Positions 18,041 through 27,661 of a DNA stretch of 64,000 bases are shown here, one piece after another. Every line of letters begins with the position of its first letter. The stretch's first letter is position 1. The notes under the pieces are model-generated. The model searched no databases. It was not told the DNA's origin and was given only the letters and a program-made list of their open reading frames with translations. A program made the position numbers and the translations under genes. Where the stretch lies: assembly GCA_902624655.1 (NCBI GenBank), contig CACNYJ010000001.1, positions 1 to 64,000 of the forward strand. Reading direction: 5' to 3'. This DNA comes from an uncultured Thiothrix sp. GTDB lineage: Bacteria > Pseudomonadota > Gammaproteobacteria > Poriferisulfidales > GCA-002705445.

Positions 18041-19104
18041 CTTAGATGGTATTGCATACTATATTCTTTAACATAATCAATTAAAATCCCAAGCTTTTCT
18101 GGCTTAACAAATTGATCTATGCCGTGCCCAAGATTGAAAATATGTCTGTGACCATGGCCATAACCATCGATTACACGCGAGGCAGCATTCTTAATTGAAT
18201 CCTCAGTGCCATGAAGTGCACATGGGTCTAAATTTCCTTGGATAGAAATATTTTCTCCAATAGTTTCCCTTGCATATGAGATATTTGTTGTCCAATCGAG
18301 ACCTATTGCATTACAGCCTGATTCCGAAATTTGCTTAAGCCAACTTCCACCACCTTTTGTAAATAAAATTATTGGTATATTTTTTGTTCCCTCGTTGCTT
18401 TTAAGATTAGCAATTATTTTTTTCATAGGGTTTAGTGAAAAATCTAAATAATTCTCGGAATTTAATAATCCACCCCAAGAATCAAAGATCATTAATACGT
18501 CTGCCCCAGCCTTCGCCTGCATTATCAAATAATCTGTGATTGAGAAAGTTAGTTTCTCTATAAGCTTTTCTACCATTTCAGGATTATTAAAAACAGCTGA
18601 TCTTATCTTCCTAAAATCTTTTGTTGCTGAACCTTCTACCATATAGGTAGAAAGTGTCCATGGACTTCCAGAAAAGCCAATCAGAGGAACCTCATTATTA
18701 AGTTTACTTTTTGTTTCAACGATAGCGTTTGCCACATAGTCTAATTTTTTTGCAATATTGTTTGGATCTAAAGAATTTACTTCGTCGGAATTACTTAAAG
18801 GCTTGTCAAAAAAAGGACCTCTATTGTCCTCAAATTTAAGCTCCAAACCCATCGCATCTGGGATTGTAAGTATATCTGAGAAAATTATTGCGGCATCGAG
18901 ATCAAATCTTCTGAGCGGTTGTATTGTAACTTCCGAAGCTAAATCTGGGTTTTTGCATAACCCTAAAAAACTTCCGGCTTTTTTCCTAGTTTCTTTATAT
19001 TCTGGCAAGTATCTGCCAGCTTGTCTCATAATCCAAACTGGTGTCTTGTCTACAGGCAAGCCATTTAACACATCTAAAATTCTTGTATTTTTTATTGAAC
19101 TCAT
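18037..19104 (-). CDS. hemE: Uroporphyrinogen decarboxylase
   Basis: Removes four acetate carboxyls from uroporphyrinogen III to give coproporphyrinogen III in heme synthesis. The 355 residues are the usual length. The N-terminal PVWIMRQAGRYLPEY signature and the FSDILTIPDAMGL segment holding the catalytic Asp are clear. The start lies 1 nt after the gltD stop, so hemE is probably cotranscribed from the glutamine-switch leader of gltD. Confidence 0.96.
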   Translation of the reverse strand: MSSIKNTRILDVLNGLPVDKTPVWIMRQAGRYLPEYKETRKKAGSFLGLCKNPDLASEVTIQPLRRFDLDAAIIFSDILTIPDAMGLELKFEDNRGPFFDKPLSNSDEVNSLDPNNIAKKLDYVANAIVETKSKLNNEVPLIGFSGSPWTLSTYMVEGSATKDFRKIRSAVFNNPEMVEKLIEKLTFSITDYLIMQAKAGADVLMIFDSWGGLLNSENYLDFSLNPMKKIIANLKSNEGTKNIPIILFTKGGGSWLKQISESGCNAIGLDWTTNISYARETIGENISIQGNLDPCALHGTEDSIKNAASRVIDGYGHGHRHIFNLGHGIDQFVKPEKLGILIDYVKEYSMQYHLS

Positions 19105-19105
19105 T

Positions 19106-20509
<1,404 letters not shown>

Positions 20510-20534
20510 TCACAAAATTATTAAACTTAATGGA

Positions 20535-20625
20535 GTTTGATGATGTCTCACCAAACTCTAGGTTTAAAGTTTGGTGCGTTCCTTCAGCTTTACTGCCTAC
20601 TTCCGTCCTTTTGAGGATGAACGTG
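20535..20625 (-). promoter_or_regulatory. Glutamine riboswitch (glnA RNA-like) in the gltD leader
   Basis: Second copy of the leader found before gltB. The minus strand reads CGTTCATCC, a hairpin, GGACGGAAGTAGG, a hairpin, GAAGGAACG (aptamer about 20623-20577). The same platform follows: hairpin 20576-20568 with 20557-20549, or the alternative 20576-20569 with 20542-20535. The two copies differ mainly in hairpin loops and in the loop between the alternative stems, while the paired strands are kept. That supports selection for RNA structure. The gltD start is about 38 nt downstream. Confidence 0.85.
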
Positions 20626-20642
20626 TGTTCATTTAGTAGTGT

Positions 20643-20671
20643 ATTATAGACCTAACAGGCTTTTCGTTCAA
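20643..20671 (-). promoter_or_regulatory. Sigma-70 promoter of the gltD riboswitch leader
   Basis: On the minus strand: TTGAAC (20671-20666), a 17-nt spacer, TATAAT (20648-20643). The initiation point would fall about 12 nt before the aptamer. The layout is the same as the gltB promoter. The stretch 20498-20715 holds only this promoter and the riboswitch. Confidence 0.75.
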
Positions 20672-20715
20672 TAGAAGCAATGGTTTGCGAAAAAAGGTAT
20701 AACTTATGTAACAGT

Positions 20716-21183
20716 TTAAGATAACTTTTCTTTAACAAATTTACTCGCAAAGCCCATATCTGCGCGGTTATTTGACCTTTTTTTCAACTCACCCATTACT
20801 AAACCAATTTGACTCATTTCGGTAACAGATTTTTCTTTCATGATGTCTTCAATCATTTTTTCTACTTCTTCTTGAGACATATCTTCTGGTAAAAATTCTT
20901 TAAAAACGGATAATTCATACTCTTCTTGTTCCGCTAAATCATCCCGTTTTGCTTCTTTGTAGTGAGTTAATGACTCTTTACTTTTTTTTGATAATTTTTT
21001 TAAAATTTCGAATATAGTTTCGTCAGTCAGGCTTTCTCTGGTTTCAACTTCTTTGTCTAAGATTGCGGCCAAAATTAGTTTGATTGCAGCGAGTCTTTTC
21101 TTATCGCCACTTTTCATAGAAGACTTCATGTCTTCAGTGATTTTTATTTTTAAAGGTGAATTTGAAACTTCAGGATTTGTCAT
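20716..21183 (-). CDS. yqeY: YqeY/GatB-like domain protein
   Basis: A 155-residue protein of the YqeY family, related to the tail domain of GatB (tRNA amidotransferase). Family features are the N-terminal IKITEDMKSSMKSGDKKRLAAIKLILAAI and a C-terminal helical domain (IGLVMGELKKRSNNRADMG). The start overlaps the rpsU stop by 1 nt (TAATG), so translation is coupled. rpsU-yqeY pairs are common in proteobacteria. The molecular role is not firmly known. Confidence 0.9.
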   Translation of the reverse strand: MTNPEVSNSPLKIKITEDMKSSMKSGDKKRLAAIKLILAAILDKEVETRESLTDETIFEILKKLSKKSKESLTHYKEAKRDDLAEQEEYELSVFKEFLPEDMSQEEVEKMIEDIMKEKSVTEMSQIGLVMGELKKRSNNRADMGFASKFVKEKLS

Positions 21184-21401
21184 TAATAAAGTTTGATTCT
21201 TCTTCCAGACGCAGTTCTGTTTGATCTTTTATGAACTCTTTTAACTGCTGCTGCAGCTTTTCTTTTTCGAACAGATGTTGGTTTTTCGTAAAATTCTCGC
21301 TTTCTAATCTCTGTGAGAACCCCAGCCTTTTCGCATGCACGTCTGAATCTTCGGATCGCTGTATCGAATGGCTCGTTTTCTTTTACTTTAATACTTGGCA
21401 T
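21183..21401 (-). CDS. rpsU: 30S ribosomal protein S21
   Basis: A small, strongly basic 72-residue protein that helps 16S rRNA pair with mRNA during initiation. It begins [20 protein letters not shown] and has the typical [10 protein letters not shown] tail. A good Shine-Dalgarno (AGGT) and a sigma-70 promoter precede it. In most gammaproteobacteria rpsU heads dnaG-rpoD; here those two genes are 13 kb away. Confidence 0.97.
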   Translation of the reverse strand: MPSIKVKENEPFDTAIRRFRRACEKAGVLTEIRKREFYEKPTSVRKRKAAAAVKRVHKRSNRTASGRRIKLY

Positions 21402-21429
21402 AATTTACCTATCGTTTAATTGTGGAGTG

Positions 21430-21457
21430 ATTATACAGTTGTATACAAAAAAATCAA
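21430..21457 (-). promoter_or_regulatory. Promoter of rpsU-yqeY
   Basis: On the minus strand: TTGATT (21457-21452), a 16-nt spacer, TATAAT (21435-21430). It lies 28 nt before the rpsU start, in the divergent gap with tsaD. Confidence 0.6.
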
Positions 21458-21476
21458 AACAAAGAACTGAGAAAAT

Positions 21477-22484
21477 ATGCTGGTTTTAGGGATAGAAACC
21501 TCTTGCGATGAGACTGGATTAGCCATATATGATTCTGAGAATGGCCTATTGGCCGATGAACTTCACAGCCAAATAGCTGTGCATCAGGATTATGGCGGCG
21601 TTGTTCCCGAATTGGCTTCGAGAGATCATGCCGATAGACTATTGCCGCTACTTAAAAAATTACTTGAGAGTGCAAATAAGAAATTAGATGACATAGATTT
21701 GGTTGCGTACACAGCAGGCCCAGGTTTAAAGGGTTGCTTACTTGTTGGATCAACATTTGCAAGATCGTTAGCCTATGTTATCGATAAACCAATTATCTCA
21801 GTAAACCACGTCGAAGCTCATTTGCTTGCCCCTTTTATGGAATACGAAGATTTATCTTTCCCTTTTTTCGGATTATTAATCTCTGGTGGACATACAATGA
21901 TCATTGATGCCCAAAGTATTGGTGATTATGAAATCATGGGGGAAACACTAGATGATGCAGTGGGAGAAGCTTTTGATAAATCAGCTAAGCTCATGGGGTT
22001 AGATTATCCAGGCGGGCCGCTGATCGAAAAATTAGCCAAAGAAGGTAAACACGGAAGATATAAATTTCCTCGTCCAATTTTAAATAAACCGAATTGCGAT
22101 TTCAGTTTTAGTGGTTTGAAAACACATATCATGCTTACTTGGAAAGACTCGGATAAGACCGAACAAGTAAAAAAAGATATTTCTTTAGAATTACAAAATT
22201 CGGTTACAGATTGTTTAACGGGAAAATTAAAAAGAGCACACGAAATTAAAGGCTATCCTCGAATAATAATTTCAGGCGGAGTGAGCGCGAATCAATTTAT
22301 CAGAGAAAAGTTAAACAGCTTTGCTAGTTCGATTAATGCAAAAGCATACTACCCAACCAAAAAATATTGCACCGATAATGGGGCAATGATCGCTTACGCT
22401 GGTTACAAAAAATTTGAGGCAGGCCAGATTTATGATCTAGACGGTGAAGTAAAACCGAGATGGCCCCTCGACCAGCTGGCTTAA
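21477..22484 (+). CDS. tsaD: tRNA N6-threonylcarbamoyladenosine transferase subunit TsaD
   Basis: Transfers the threonylcarbamoyl group to A37 of ANN-decoding tRNAs, together with TsaB, TsaE and the product of TsaC. The 335 residues are typical. Motifs of the ASKHA fold are visible: GIETSCDETGLAIYD, the metal-binding NHVEAHLLAPF, and LLISGGHTM. It is divergent from rpsU, as in many gammaproteobacteria. The downstream cupin ORF starts at the tsaD end. Confidence 0.96.
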   Translation: MLVLGIETSCDETGLAIYDSENGLLADELHSQIAVHQDYGGVVPELASRDHADRLLPLLKKLLESANKKLDDIDLVAYTAGPGLKGCLLVGSTFARSLAYVIDKPIISVNHVEAHLLAPFMEYEDLSFPFFGLLISGGHTMIIDAQSIGDYEIMGETLDDAVGEAFDKSAKLMGLDYPGGPLIEKLAKEGKHGRYKFPRPILNKPNCDFSFSGLKTHIMLTWKDSDKTEQVKKDISLELQNSVTDCLTGKLKRAHEIKGYPRIIISGGVSANQFIREKLNSFASSINAKAYYPTKKYCTDNGAMIAYAGYKKFEAGQIYDLDGEVKPRWPLDQLA

Positions 22485-22489
22485 AAAGT

Positions 22490-23149
22490 ATGATTACCAA
22501 TCAAGACTTCACAAAAAGAGCTTTTGTAAATTCAAACAAAGATAACTGGCATAAGTCTCCAGCCGATGGTGTAGAAAGATTATTTTTGGAGAGGGATGAT
22601 GGTGGCGAACAAGCTGTTGCAACTACTATCGTGCGCTTTAACCCAGGTAGTAAATTTGAACAGCATGAACATGACGGTGGTGAAGAATTTTTAGTTTTAG
22701 ACGGTGTGTTTTCAGATGAATTTGGTTCTTATCCAAAAGGCACATACATTAGAAACCCAAAAGGGTCGGTGCATAATCCCTACAGCAGATCTGGCTGTAC
22801 TCTATTTGTTAAGTTACGTCAGTTCCAGGACGATGATGTTATTTCCGTCAACATAAATACAAATGAAGAACCATGGTTACCTGGTCTTGTGGATGGATTA
22901 TCAGTAATGCCTCTTCATAACTTTAAAAATGAACACACTGCTTTAGTTAAGTGGAAACCAAATACAATTTTTAATCCGCATCAACATTCGGGCGGTGAAG
23001 AGATTCTGGTTTTAGAGGGAGTTTTCCATGATGAATTTGGTCAGTACCCCAAAGGTTCATGGATTAGAACCCCTCACTTAAGCAAACACACTCCTTTCAC
23101 TAAGGAAGAAGGCGCACTCATTTTTGTCAAAACAGGACATTTAAAGTAA
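22490..23149 (+). CDS. Double-cupin protein, ChrR-like
   Basis: A protein of about 219 residues with two ChrR-type cupin repeats. The first has EQHEHDGGEEFLVLDGVFSD and the second NPHQHSGGEEILVLEGVFHD, each with His/Glu ligands for a metal. The repeats share the YPKG(T/S)(Y/W)IR continuation, so they arose by duplication. ChrR cupins sense singlet oxygen or peroxides in anti-sigma factors, but no sigma-binding domain is present here. I prefer the ATG at 22490; an in-frame ATG at 22460 would overlap tsaD. Confidence 0.75.
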   Translation: MITNQDFTKRAFVNSNKDNWHKSPADGVERLFLERDDGGEQAVATTIVRFNPGSKFEQHEHDGGEEFLVLDGVFSDEFGSYPKGTYIRNPKGSVHNPYSRSGCTLFVKLRQFQDDDVISVNINTNEEPWLPGLVDGLSVMPLHNFKNEHTALVKWKPNTIFNPHQHSGGEEILVLEGVFHDEFGQYPKGSWIRTPHLSKHTPFTKEEGALIFVKTGHLK

Positions 23150-23178
23150 TTGACACAATACAGTGTTTACAGTATCTT
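23150..23178 (+). promoter_or_regulatory. umuDC promoter with direct repeat
   Basis: TTGACA (23150-23155), a 17-nt spacer and TATCTT (23173-23178) make a near-consensus sigma-70 promoter that begins right after the cupin stop. The ATG follows 6 nt after the -10 element, so the mRNA may be leaderless. TACAGT occurs twice in direct repeat inside the promoter and could be a repressor site. A standard CTGT-N8-ACAG LexA box was not found. Confidence 0.65.
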
Positions 23179-23184
23179 TAGATT

Positions 23185-23724
23185 ATGTACGAAATCAAAA
23201 AAACAACTGCAAAACGTGGCGGCAAGCGCTCAGGCGCTGGACGTAAAAGCTTATATGGCGTGCCCACCAAAGCTATTCGAGTTCCCGAAAGTATGGTCGA
23301 TGAGATAAAAGACTTTGTGCAATCACAAGCCGGTTCAGAATATGAATTACCATTGTTTGCCTCAAAAGTAGCTGCAGGTTTTCCAAGCCCAGCTGATGAT
23401 TTCATGGATACTAAATTAGATTTAAATAGTCACCTGATTAAAACTCCGAGCGCTACTTTTTTTGTTCGTGTCTCGGGCGAGTCGATGATTAAAGCAGGCA
23501 TTCACGATGGCGACCTATTAGTTGTCGATCGAAGCCTCGAGCCTCAAGTTGGCAAAATTGTCATAGCAGCAATTCAACATGAACTCACAGTAAAACGTTA
23601 TGCAAAAATAGACGGCAAAGTTTATTTAGCGCCTGAAAATGATGCTTACGAACCAATCTTAGTTAACGAAGAGGATGAAGTACATATTTGGGGTGTGGTT
23701 ACCAATGTTATTCATGCGGTGTAA
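23185..23724 (+). CDS. umuD: UmuD/LexA-like S24 peptidase
   Basis: Subunit of the SOS mutagenic polymerase V, activated by RecA-stimulated self-cleavage. The 179-residue product has a cleavage site at Ala64-Gly65 (KVAAGFPSP), nucleophile Ser100 (SGESM) and general base Lys137 (LTVKRY). It has an extra N-terminal segment of about 40 residues (KRSGAGRKS, then PTKAIRVPESMVDEI) that E. coli UmuD lacks. The segment is basic and may bind DNA or be a degradation signal. The gene lies 3 nt before umuC. Codons look richer in G+C than the following island, which hints at transfer. Confidence 0.88.
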   Translation: MYEIKKTTAKRGGKRSGAGRKSLYGVPTKAIRVPESMVDEIKDFVQSQAGSEYELPLFASKVAAGFPSPADDFMDTKLDLNSHLIKTPSATFFVRVSGESMIKAGIHDGDLLVVDRSLEPQVGKIVIAAIQHELTVKRYAKIDGKVYLAPENDAYEPILVNEEDEVHIWGVVTNVIHAV

Positions 23725-23727
23725 ACC

Positions 23728-25005
23728 ATGTCTTTGCGTAAGCCTGATCCAATTTACGCCCTAGTTGACTGCAATAACTTCTACTGTTCTTGTGAACGAG
23801 TTTTCAACCCAGCATTAGAAAAAAAACCCATGGCTGTTCTATCCAATAATGATGGATGTATTGTTGCCCGTTCAAACGAGATTAAAGCCTTGGGCATCCC
23901 GATGGGCGCTCCCATGTTTCAATATAAAGAATTGCTAGAAAAAAAAAGAGCAATTATTCTCTCTTCTAATTACCAATTATATGGCGATATGTCTCAAAGA
24001 GTTATGGAGACCTTACGTCAATTCACTCCGTCCATGGAAGTATATTCAATCGATGAGGCATTTTTACGTTTAGAGGAATTTCAACGCTTAGACCTAATAA
24101 AGTATTGTTTAGAGATTAGGAAAACAGTTAAGCAATGGACTGGTATTCCGGTCTCAATTGGGATTGCTCCCAATAAAACCCTATCTAAAGTTGCGAATCA
24201 CATTGCAAAAAAACATACCAAGACGGGTGTATTTGATATTTGCAAAAGAAGCACGCAAAACGAGATATTGGCTAATTTTCCGGTAGGTAATATTTGGGGA
24301 GTAGGCAGACAGCTTTCAAAAAAATTAAATGAGATGGGAATCAATACAGCTTTAAAATTAAGAGATGTTGATATTGTTTGGGCGAGAAAACATTTCACAG
24401 TCGTTGGCGAAAGATTAGTAAGAGAATTACGTGGTGCTAGTTGTTTAGAACTAGAAGAGGTTATTGCAAAGAAAAATATCACTTCTTCAAAATCATTTGG
24501 AAAACTAGTCACTGATAAAAAAGAATTGATGAATGCCATTGCTAATTATACAACCAAAGCCTGTCATAAATTACGACTACAAAATAGTAAAGCCCAGGGC
24601 CTTTATGTATATCTGAGAACCAATCCGTTTCGTCGCCAAGATCCTCAATATGATAATGGGATTACTTATGGCTTTATGGAACCAAGTGATGACACTACTT
24701 TTATCATTCAGGCGGCACGTAAATGTTTGGAGCAAATTTACTCAAAAGGATACAAGTATCACAAGGCAGGGATCATGCTATTAGACCTTGTGCCAGCATC
24801 TTACAAACAAATGGAAATGTTTGATACGGAAGAGACTCAGGCCAGAAGCAAACTCATGAAAACCATTGATGTTATGAATAATAGCATGGGTCAAGACACC
24901 ATACGTTTCGCAGCTCAGGGCATAGACCATCCTTGGGCGAGAAAGTGCGAACATCGCACACCTAGATATACTACAAATTGGGATGAACTTGTAAAAGTCA
25001 GATAA
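23728..25005 (+). CDS. umuC: DNA polymerase V catalytic subunit UmuC
   Basis: Y-family translesion polymerase of 425 residues. The palm motifs are clear: YALVDCNNFYCSCERVF near the N-terminus and VYSIDEAFL with catalytic Asp-Glu. A little-finger domain (TSSKSFGKLV) and the UmuC-specific C-terminal region follow. It forms an SOS-mutagenesis operon with umuD. It marks the left edge of an accessory stretch that reaches to ung. Confidence 0.95.
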   Translation: MSLRKPDPIYALVDCNNFYCSCERVFNPALEKKPMAVLSNNDGCIVARSNEIKALGIPMGAPMFQYKELLEKKRAIILSSNYQLYGDMSQRVMETLRQFTPSMEVYSIDEAFLRLEEFQRLDLIKYCLEIRKTVKQWTGIPVSIGIAPNKTLSKVANHIAKKHTKTGVFDICKRSTQNEILANFPVGNIWGVGRQLSKKLNEMGINTALKLRDVDIVWARKHFTVVGERLVRELRGASCLELEEVIAKKNITSSKSFGKLVTDKKELMNAIANYTTKACHKLRLQNSKAQGLYVYLRTNPFRRQDPQYDNGITYGFMEPSDDTTFIIQAARKCLEQIYSKGYKYHKAGIMLLDLVPASYKQMEMFDTEETQARSKLMKTIDVMNNSMGQDTIRFAAQGIDHPWARKCEHRTPRYTTNWDELVKVR

Positions 25006-25136
25006 TAATATATTTATCAATTACTTAGTTGATTTTAACTCACCTCACCTGTTCTTTAATGATTACATGACTAGGATTTTACAATAAAATAAAAAATGCC
25101 TATAATAGTTATTTAAAAAAGTGTATAAAAAAAGTG

Positions 25137-25165
25137 TTGCATTTATGTATCAGTAATGGTATTTT
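25137..25165 (+). promoter_or_regulatory. Possible promoter of the 25.1-27.9 kb cluster
   Basis: TTGCAT (25137-25142), a 17-nt spacer, TATTTT (25160-25165). It is the best promoter-like pair in the 308-nt gap between umuC and the 555-residue gene. A start about 7 nt downstream of the -10 element would give a nearly leaderless upstream ORF at 25172. Confidence 0.35.
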
Positions 25166-25171
25166 AAAAAT

Positions 25172-25324
25172 ATGTTGAATAACATAATAAAAAAATTAAA
25201 AAATATTGATTACTCCAAGCTACCTGAGCAAGGTGAAAAAAGGTTCATTTTACCTCTGTTGTTTAAGCTACCTGAGCAAGTAGAAAAAAGGCTCATTTTT
25301 ACAGGAGAAAAAAATGAATATTAG
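25172..25324 (+). CDS. Possible 50-residue upstream ORF with an internal repeat
   Basis: Reading from the ATG at 25172 gives 50 codons and a TAG at 25322, overlapping the start of the next gene by 11 nt in another frame. The peptide holds two in-frame copies of the pattern KLPEQ-x-EKR-(F/L)-I, 16 residues apart, encoded by a 48-nt direct-repeat period. There is no Shine-Dalgarno. It may be a leader peptide, a small coupled protein, or a chance reading of a structured RNA leader. Confidence 0.35.
   Translation: MLNNIIKKLKNIDYSKLPEQGEKRFILPLLFKLPEQVEKRLIFTGEKNEY
25217..25299 (+). repeat. Two 35-nt direct repeats, each able to form a hairpin
   Basis: Copies at 25217-25251 and 25265-25299 share AAGCTACCTGAGCAAG and the following GAAAAAAGG-TCATTTT segment. 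Each can form a short stem, TGAGC with GTTCA in copy 1 and with GCTCA in copy 2; the T/C difference keeps pairing through G-U. They lie just before the Shine-Dalgarno of the 555-residue gene, so an RNA-level role in translation control is possible. Confidence 0.55.
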
Positions 25325-26981
25325 ATTAAAAAGAGGGTTGCTACCAAATCTACTAACCAAGAAGGGAAGATCTTTCAATAACTGCGGGATATCACAGCAA
25401 TCTTTTGAAAATATAAGAGATGGGCTGTTTGTATCAGATAAAACTATTTCAAACTTAGAAGCTAAATGTCGATTATTTAGAGGAATACATTTTCCAATTG
25501 ATGCAATCAAAGACAAAGTTAACATTGATACAAAGTTTGTTGATTTTGGCGGCGAATGGGATCTTGAATCCCAAAATTTGGCTAAAGCACCAGAAATTCA
25601 TGACCCTCATATTTTAGATTCAGTGATGCATAAATTTAACTATGATTTTTATAGGGCAATTGACCGTACGTTTGGAAGAGACAATTCCAGTTTCTTTGAA
25701 AATATATACTGGGCAGTTGATGTTCCCAAAGATGAACTTACTGATGATTATTTTTTAAAGAAAATTCCGACAACAGGTTATGAGTCAAGAAATAATGATA
25801 AAATTAGTGACTATAAATCAATCAAAGACTTAGATCCTGATTTTATAAGCTTATACGATAACTCAAAAGACATCCAAGAATTAATAAGTTCAAAAATTAC
25901 TCTAAACACATTAATTAAAAAATTTAATTATGCATTAAATAATCCTCCAAAAGAAACTTATCTTTCATCTTTTGACAAAGAAAATAAAAAATTGTCCTCC
26001 GGCACTGATGGAATTTTAGAGGCTGTAGAAGAAACAAAAAGAGGTAAAAGTGTTAATGTAAATCAGATGGAGTTTATTTTAGATTTTTTTGAAGTGAATG
26101 GTTACGAATTCCGTTTCTGCGTACAAATGGAAATAAAGGAAAATCTAACAGAGGATAGACATTATTATTCTATCTATGAGGATATTGAAGAGGCGCTAAA
26201 TCACATTGCTGGGGGTCATTTCCCCTACTATGAGGATAAATTATATGAGGGTTCTGTCACATCTTATATTGAAAGTACGTTAGGTGACAAATATGGAAAT
26301 ATTAAAGAACGTCTTCAAGGATATTCTGATTTATCCTTCCAAAAAAATTTTAATCCAAATTATTTTTTATACATGTTTTTAACAAAGAAAAATGACAATA
26401 CTAGATACATTGCAGTAACAGATAGCGATCTGTGCGCTTCAAAAGAATTTCATTCATTATCTTATATGTGGGCTAAAAATGATAAAGCACTATCCATAAT
26501 GTCAGAAGTGGATAGCATATCAGAAATGGCAAGCGTTTGGGGTTATATTCTTTCCCATCGTACAGACAAAATAATACCAACTGTTATACCTTTGTTCTCA
26601 AAAAATGACAAAAATTTCTTCAAAAAAATAAACTCAAGTTTAAAGTTTGAAAATTATATGGAAGAAAATGATACCAATAATGAGCATATTAAAAAATTAA
26701 TTAAAGAAATTTTTCCAGAAAAAAAATCAGTGCATGATTATTGTTTACATATACATAGTACATTTCCTGCAGGAGCAGGAGATAAGGCTGATATTAAAAA
26801 ACAAAGAAATTTGGGTATAACTCTTCCTTTCGAATATAGAAGTGCGCACTTTGAGAGCTTTCTTGCTTTTGTTGTTGACTTCTATTCATTTTCTTTTGAT
26901 AAATTTGAGAGTCATGAGGAATTTTTATTCTGCTTAAATTCAGATATTGAAGAATATTTATATACTTACTTTAGATCATAG
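25314..26981 (+). CDS. Unknown 555-residue protein with possible N-terminal HTH
   Basis: Not recognised. The start has a good Shine-Dalgarno (AGGAG, 7 nt before ATG). Residues about 14-50 (LLTKKGRSFNNCG, SQQSFENIRDG, VSDKTISNLE) read like an Xre-type helix-turn-helix. The rest is acidic, soluble, with no membrane segment. A His-rich piece (DYCLHIHSTFPAGAGDKADI, near residue 490) and a conserved-looking ending rich in Phe/Asp/Glu are visible. It opens a cluster with an RHH-like protein, a tiny membrane protein, a zinc-ribbon protein, a MazG-like hydrolase and a probable nuclease. A defence or regulatory role is only inferred from that setting. Confidence 0.6.
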   Translation: MNIRLKRGLLPNLLTKKGRSFNNCGISQQSFENIRDGLFVSDKTISNLEAKCRLFRGIHFPIDAIKDKVNIDTKFVDFGGEWDLESQNLAKAPEIHDPHILDSVMHKFNYDFYRAIDRTFGRDNSSFFENIYWAVDVPKDELTDDYFLKKIPTTGYESRNNDKISDYKSIKDLDPDFISLYDNSKDIQELISSKITLNTLIKKFNYALNNPPKETYLSSFDKENKKLSSGTDGILEAVEETKRGKSVNVNQMEFILDFFEVNGYEFRFCVQMEIKENLTEDRHYYSIYEDIEEALNHIAGGHFPYYEDKLYEGSVTSYIESTLGDKYGNIKERLQGYSDLSFQKNFNPNYFLYMFLTKKNDNTRYIAVTDSDLCASKEFHSLSYMWAKNDKALSIMSEVDSISEMASVWGYILSHRTDKIIPTVIPLFSKNDKNFFKKINSSLKFENYMEENDTNNEHIKKLIKEIFPEKKSVHDYCLHIHSTFPAGAGDKADIKKQRNLGITLPFEYRSAHFESFLAFVVDFYSFSFDKFESHEEFLFCLNSDIEEYLYTYFRS

Positions 26982-26983
26982 CC

Positions 26984-27517
26984 GTGAAAAGAAATATGAA
27001 AAAAAAATGTTTAACTGAGGATGAGATAAAACAAAGACCAATTTTATCAGATTTCAAAAATTTTGAGGATTTTGAGACAGCATATTACTCATGGCTAAAC
27101 ACTCTTAGTCAAGAAGCAAAGTCAAGATTAGGTTGGCAAAATAAAGAATATCGCCAAGAATTTTTAGTCTCTACGCCTCCGGAGGTGAAAAGGCAAAAAT
27201 GCATTAACAAGGATGATTTACTTAATGAAAAACCAAATAAAAATGAAAATAGGAGCACTAAAATGAGCCAATCAAATAAAACAAAAGATGCAAGAAAATG
27301 GACTACTATGGCAATTAGAAAAGGTACGATGGATAACCTAAATTTACTTTCAAACTTTCAGCATCGCACTGCTGGTGAAACTGTTGCAGTATTAATGCGA
27401 TATTACTTTGATAATAAAGCCAGGGAGTTAAATATTGCTCCGGATGAGCTGAAACTGATGATTAAAAATTACGAAAGATTTGATTTAACAGACATAACAA
27501 ATAATCAAATTAGATGA
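26984..27517 (+). CDS. Unknown protein with C-terminal ribbon-helix-helix-like domain
   Basis: A 177-residue basic protein starting with GTG 2 nt after the previous stop; an ATG at 26996 is an alternative. The C-terminal third (WTTMAIRKGTMDNLNLLSNF, then AGETVAVLMRYYFDNKARE) fits a ribbon-helix-helix pattern of one short strand and two helices, as in CopG/Arc-type DNA-binding proteins. The N-terminal part (DEIKQRPILSDFKNFEDFE) is unrecognised. It is probably coexpressed with the 555-residue protein and could be its regulator or partner. Confidence 0.55.
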   Translation: MKRNMKKKCLTEDEIKQRPILSDFKNFEDFETAYYSWLNTLSQEAKSRLGWQNKEYRQEFLVSTPPEVKRQKCINKDDLLNEKPNKNENRSTKMSQSNKTKDARKWTTMAIRKGTMDNLNLLSNFQHRTAGETVAVLMRYYFDNKARELNIAPDELKLMIKNYERFDLTDITNNQIR

Positions 27518-27541
27518 AAGGATATTGGGAAATAGGAAGAG

Positions 27542-27646
27542 ATGTGGATCATATACTTAACGGTGGCATTGTTTATAACAGTTTTTATTTATCCGAAATT
27601 AACATTAATTATAGCAGGAATAATTTTTTATTATTTTTTTAACTAA
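27542..27646 (+). CDS. Small single-pass membrane protein, 34 residues
   Basis: ATG at 27542 with a strong Shine-Dalgarno (AGGAAGAG just upstream) opens a 34-codon frame ending TAA at 27646. The peptide is almost wholly hydrophobic (MWIIYLTVALFITVFIYPKL and on), enough for one membrane helix with a Pro-Lys kink. It sits between the RHH-like gene and the zinc-ribbon gene. Small membrane peptides in defence clusters can be toxins or effectors, but nothing here proves that. Confidence 0.5.
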   Translation: MWIIYLTVALFITVFIYPKLTLIIAGIIFYYFFN

Positions 27647-27661
27647 CAAAAAGAGGATTTT

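Noticed and set aside
23150-23184. Canonical LexA box before umuD
   Set aside because: ACAG occurs twice but no CTGT lies at the required 8-nt spacing.
25217-25299. The 35-nt direct repeats as a minimal CRISPR
   Set aside because: Only two copies with a 13-nt gap, too short for a spacer, and in frame with a possible ORF.
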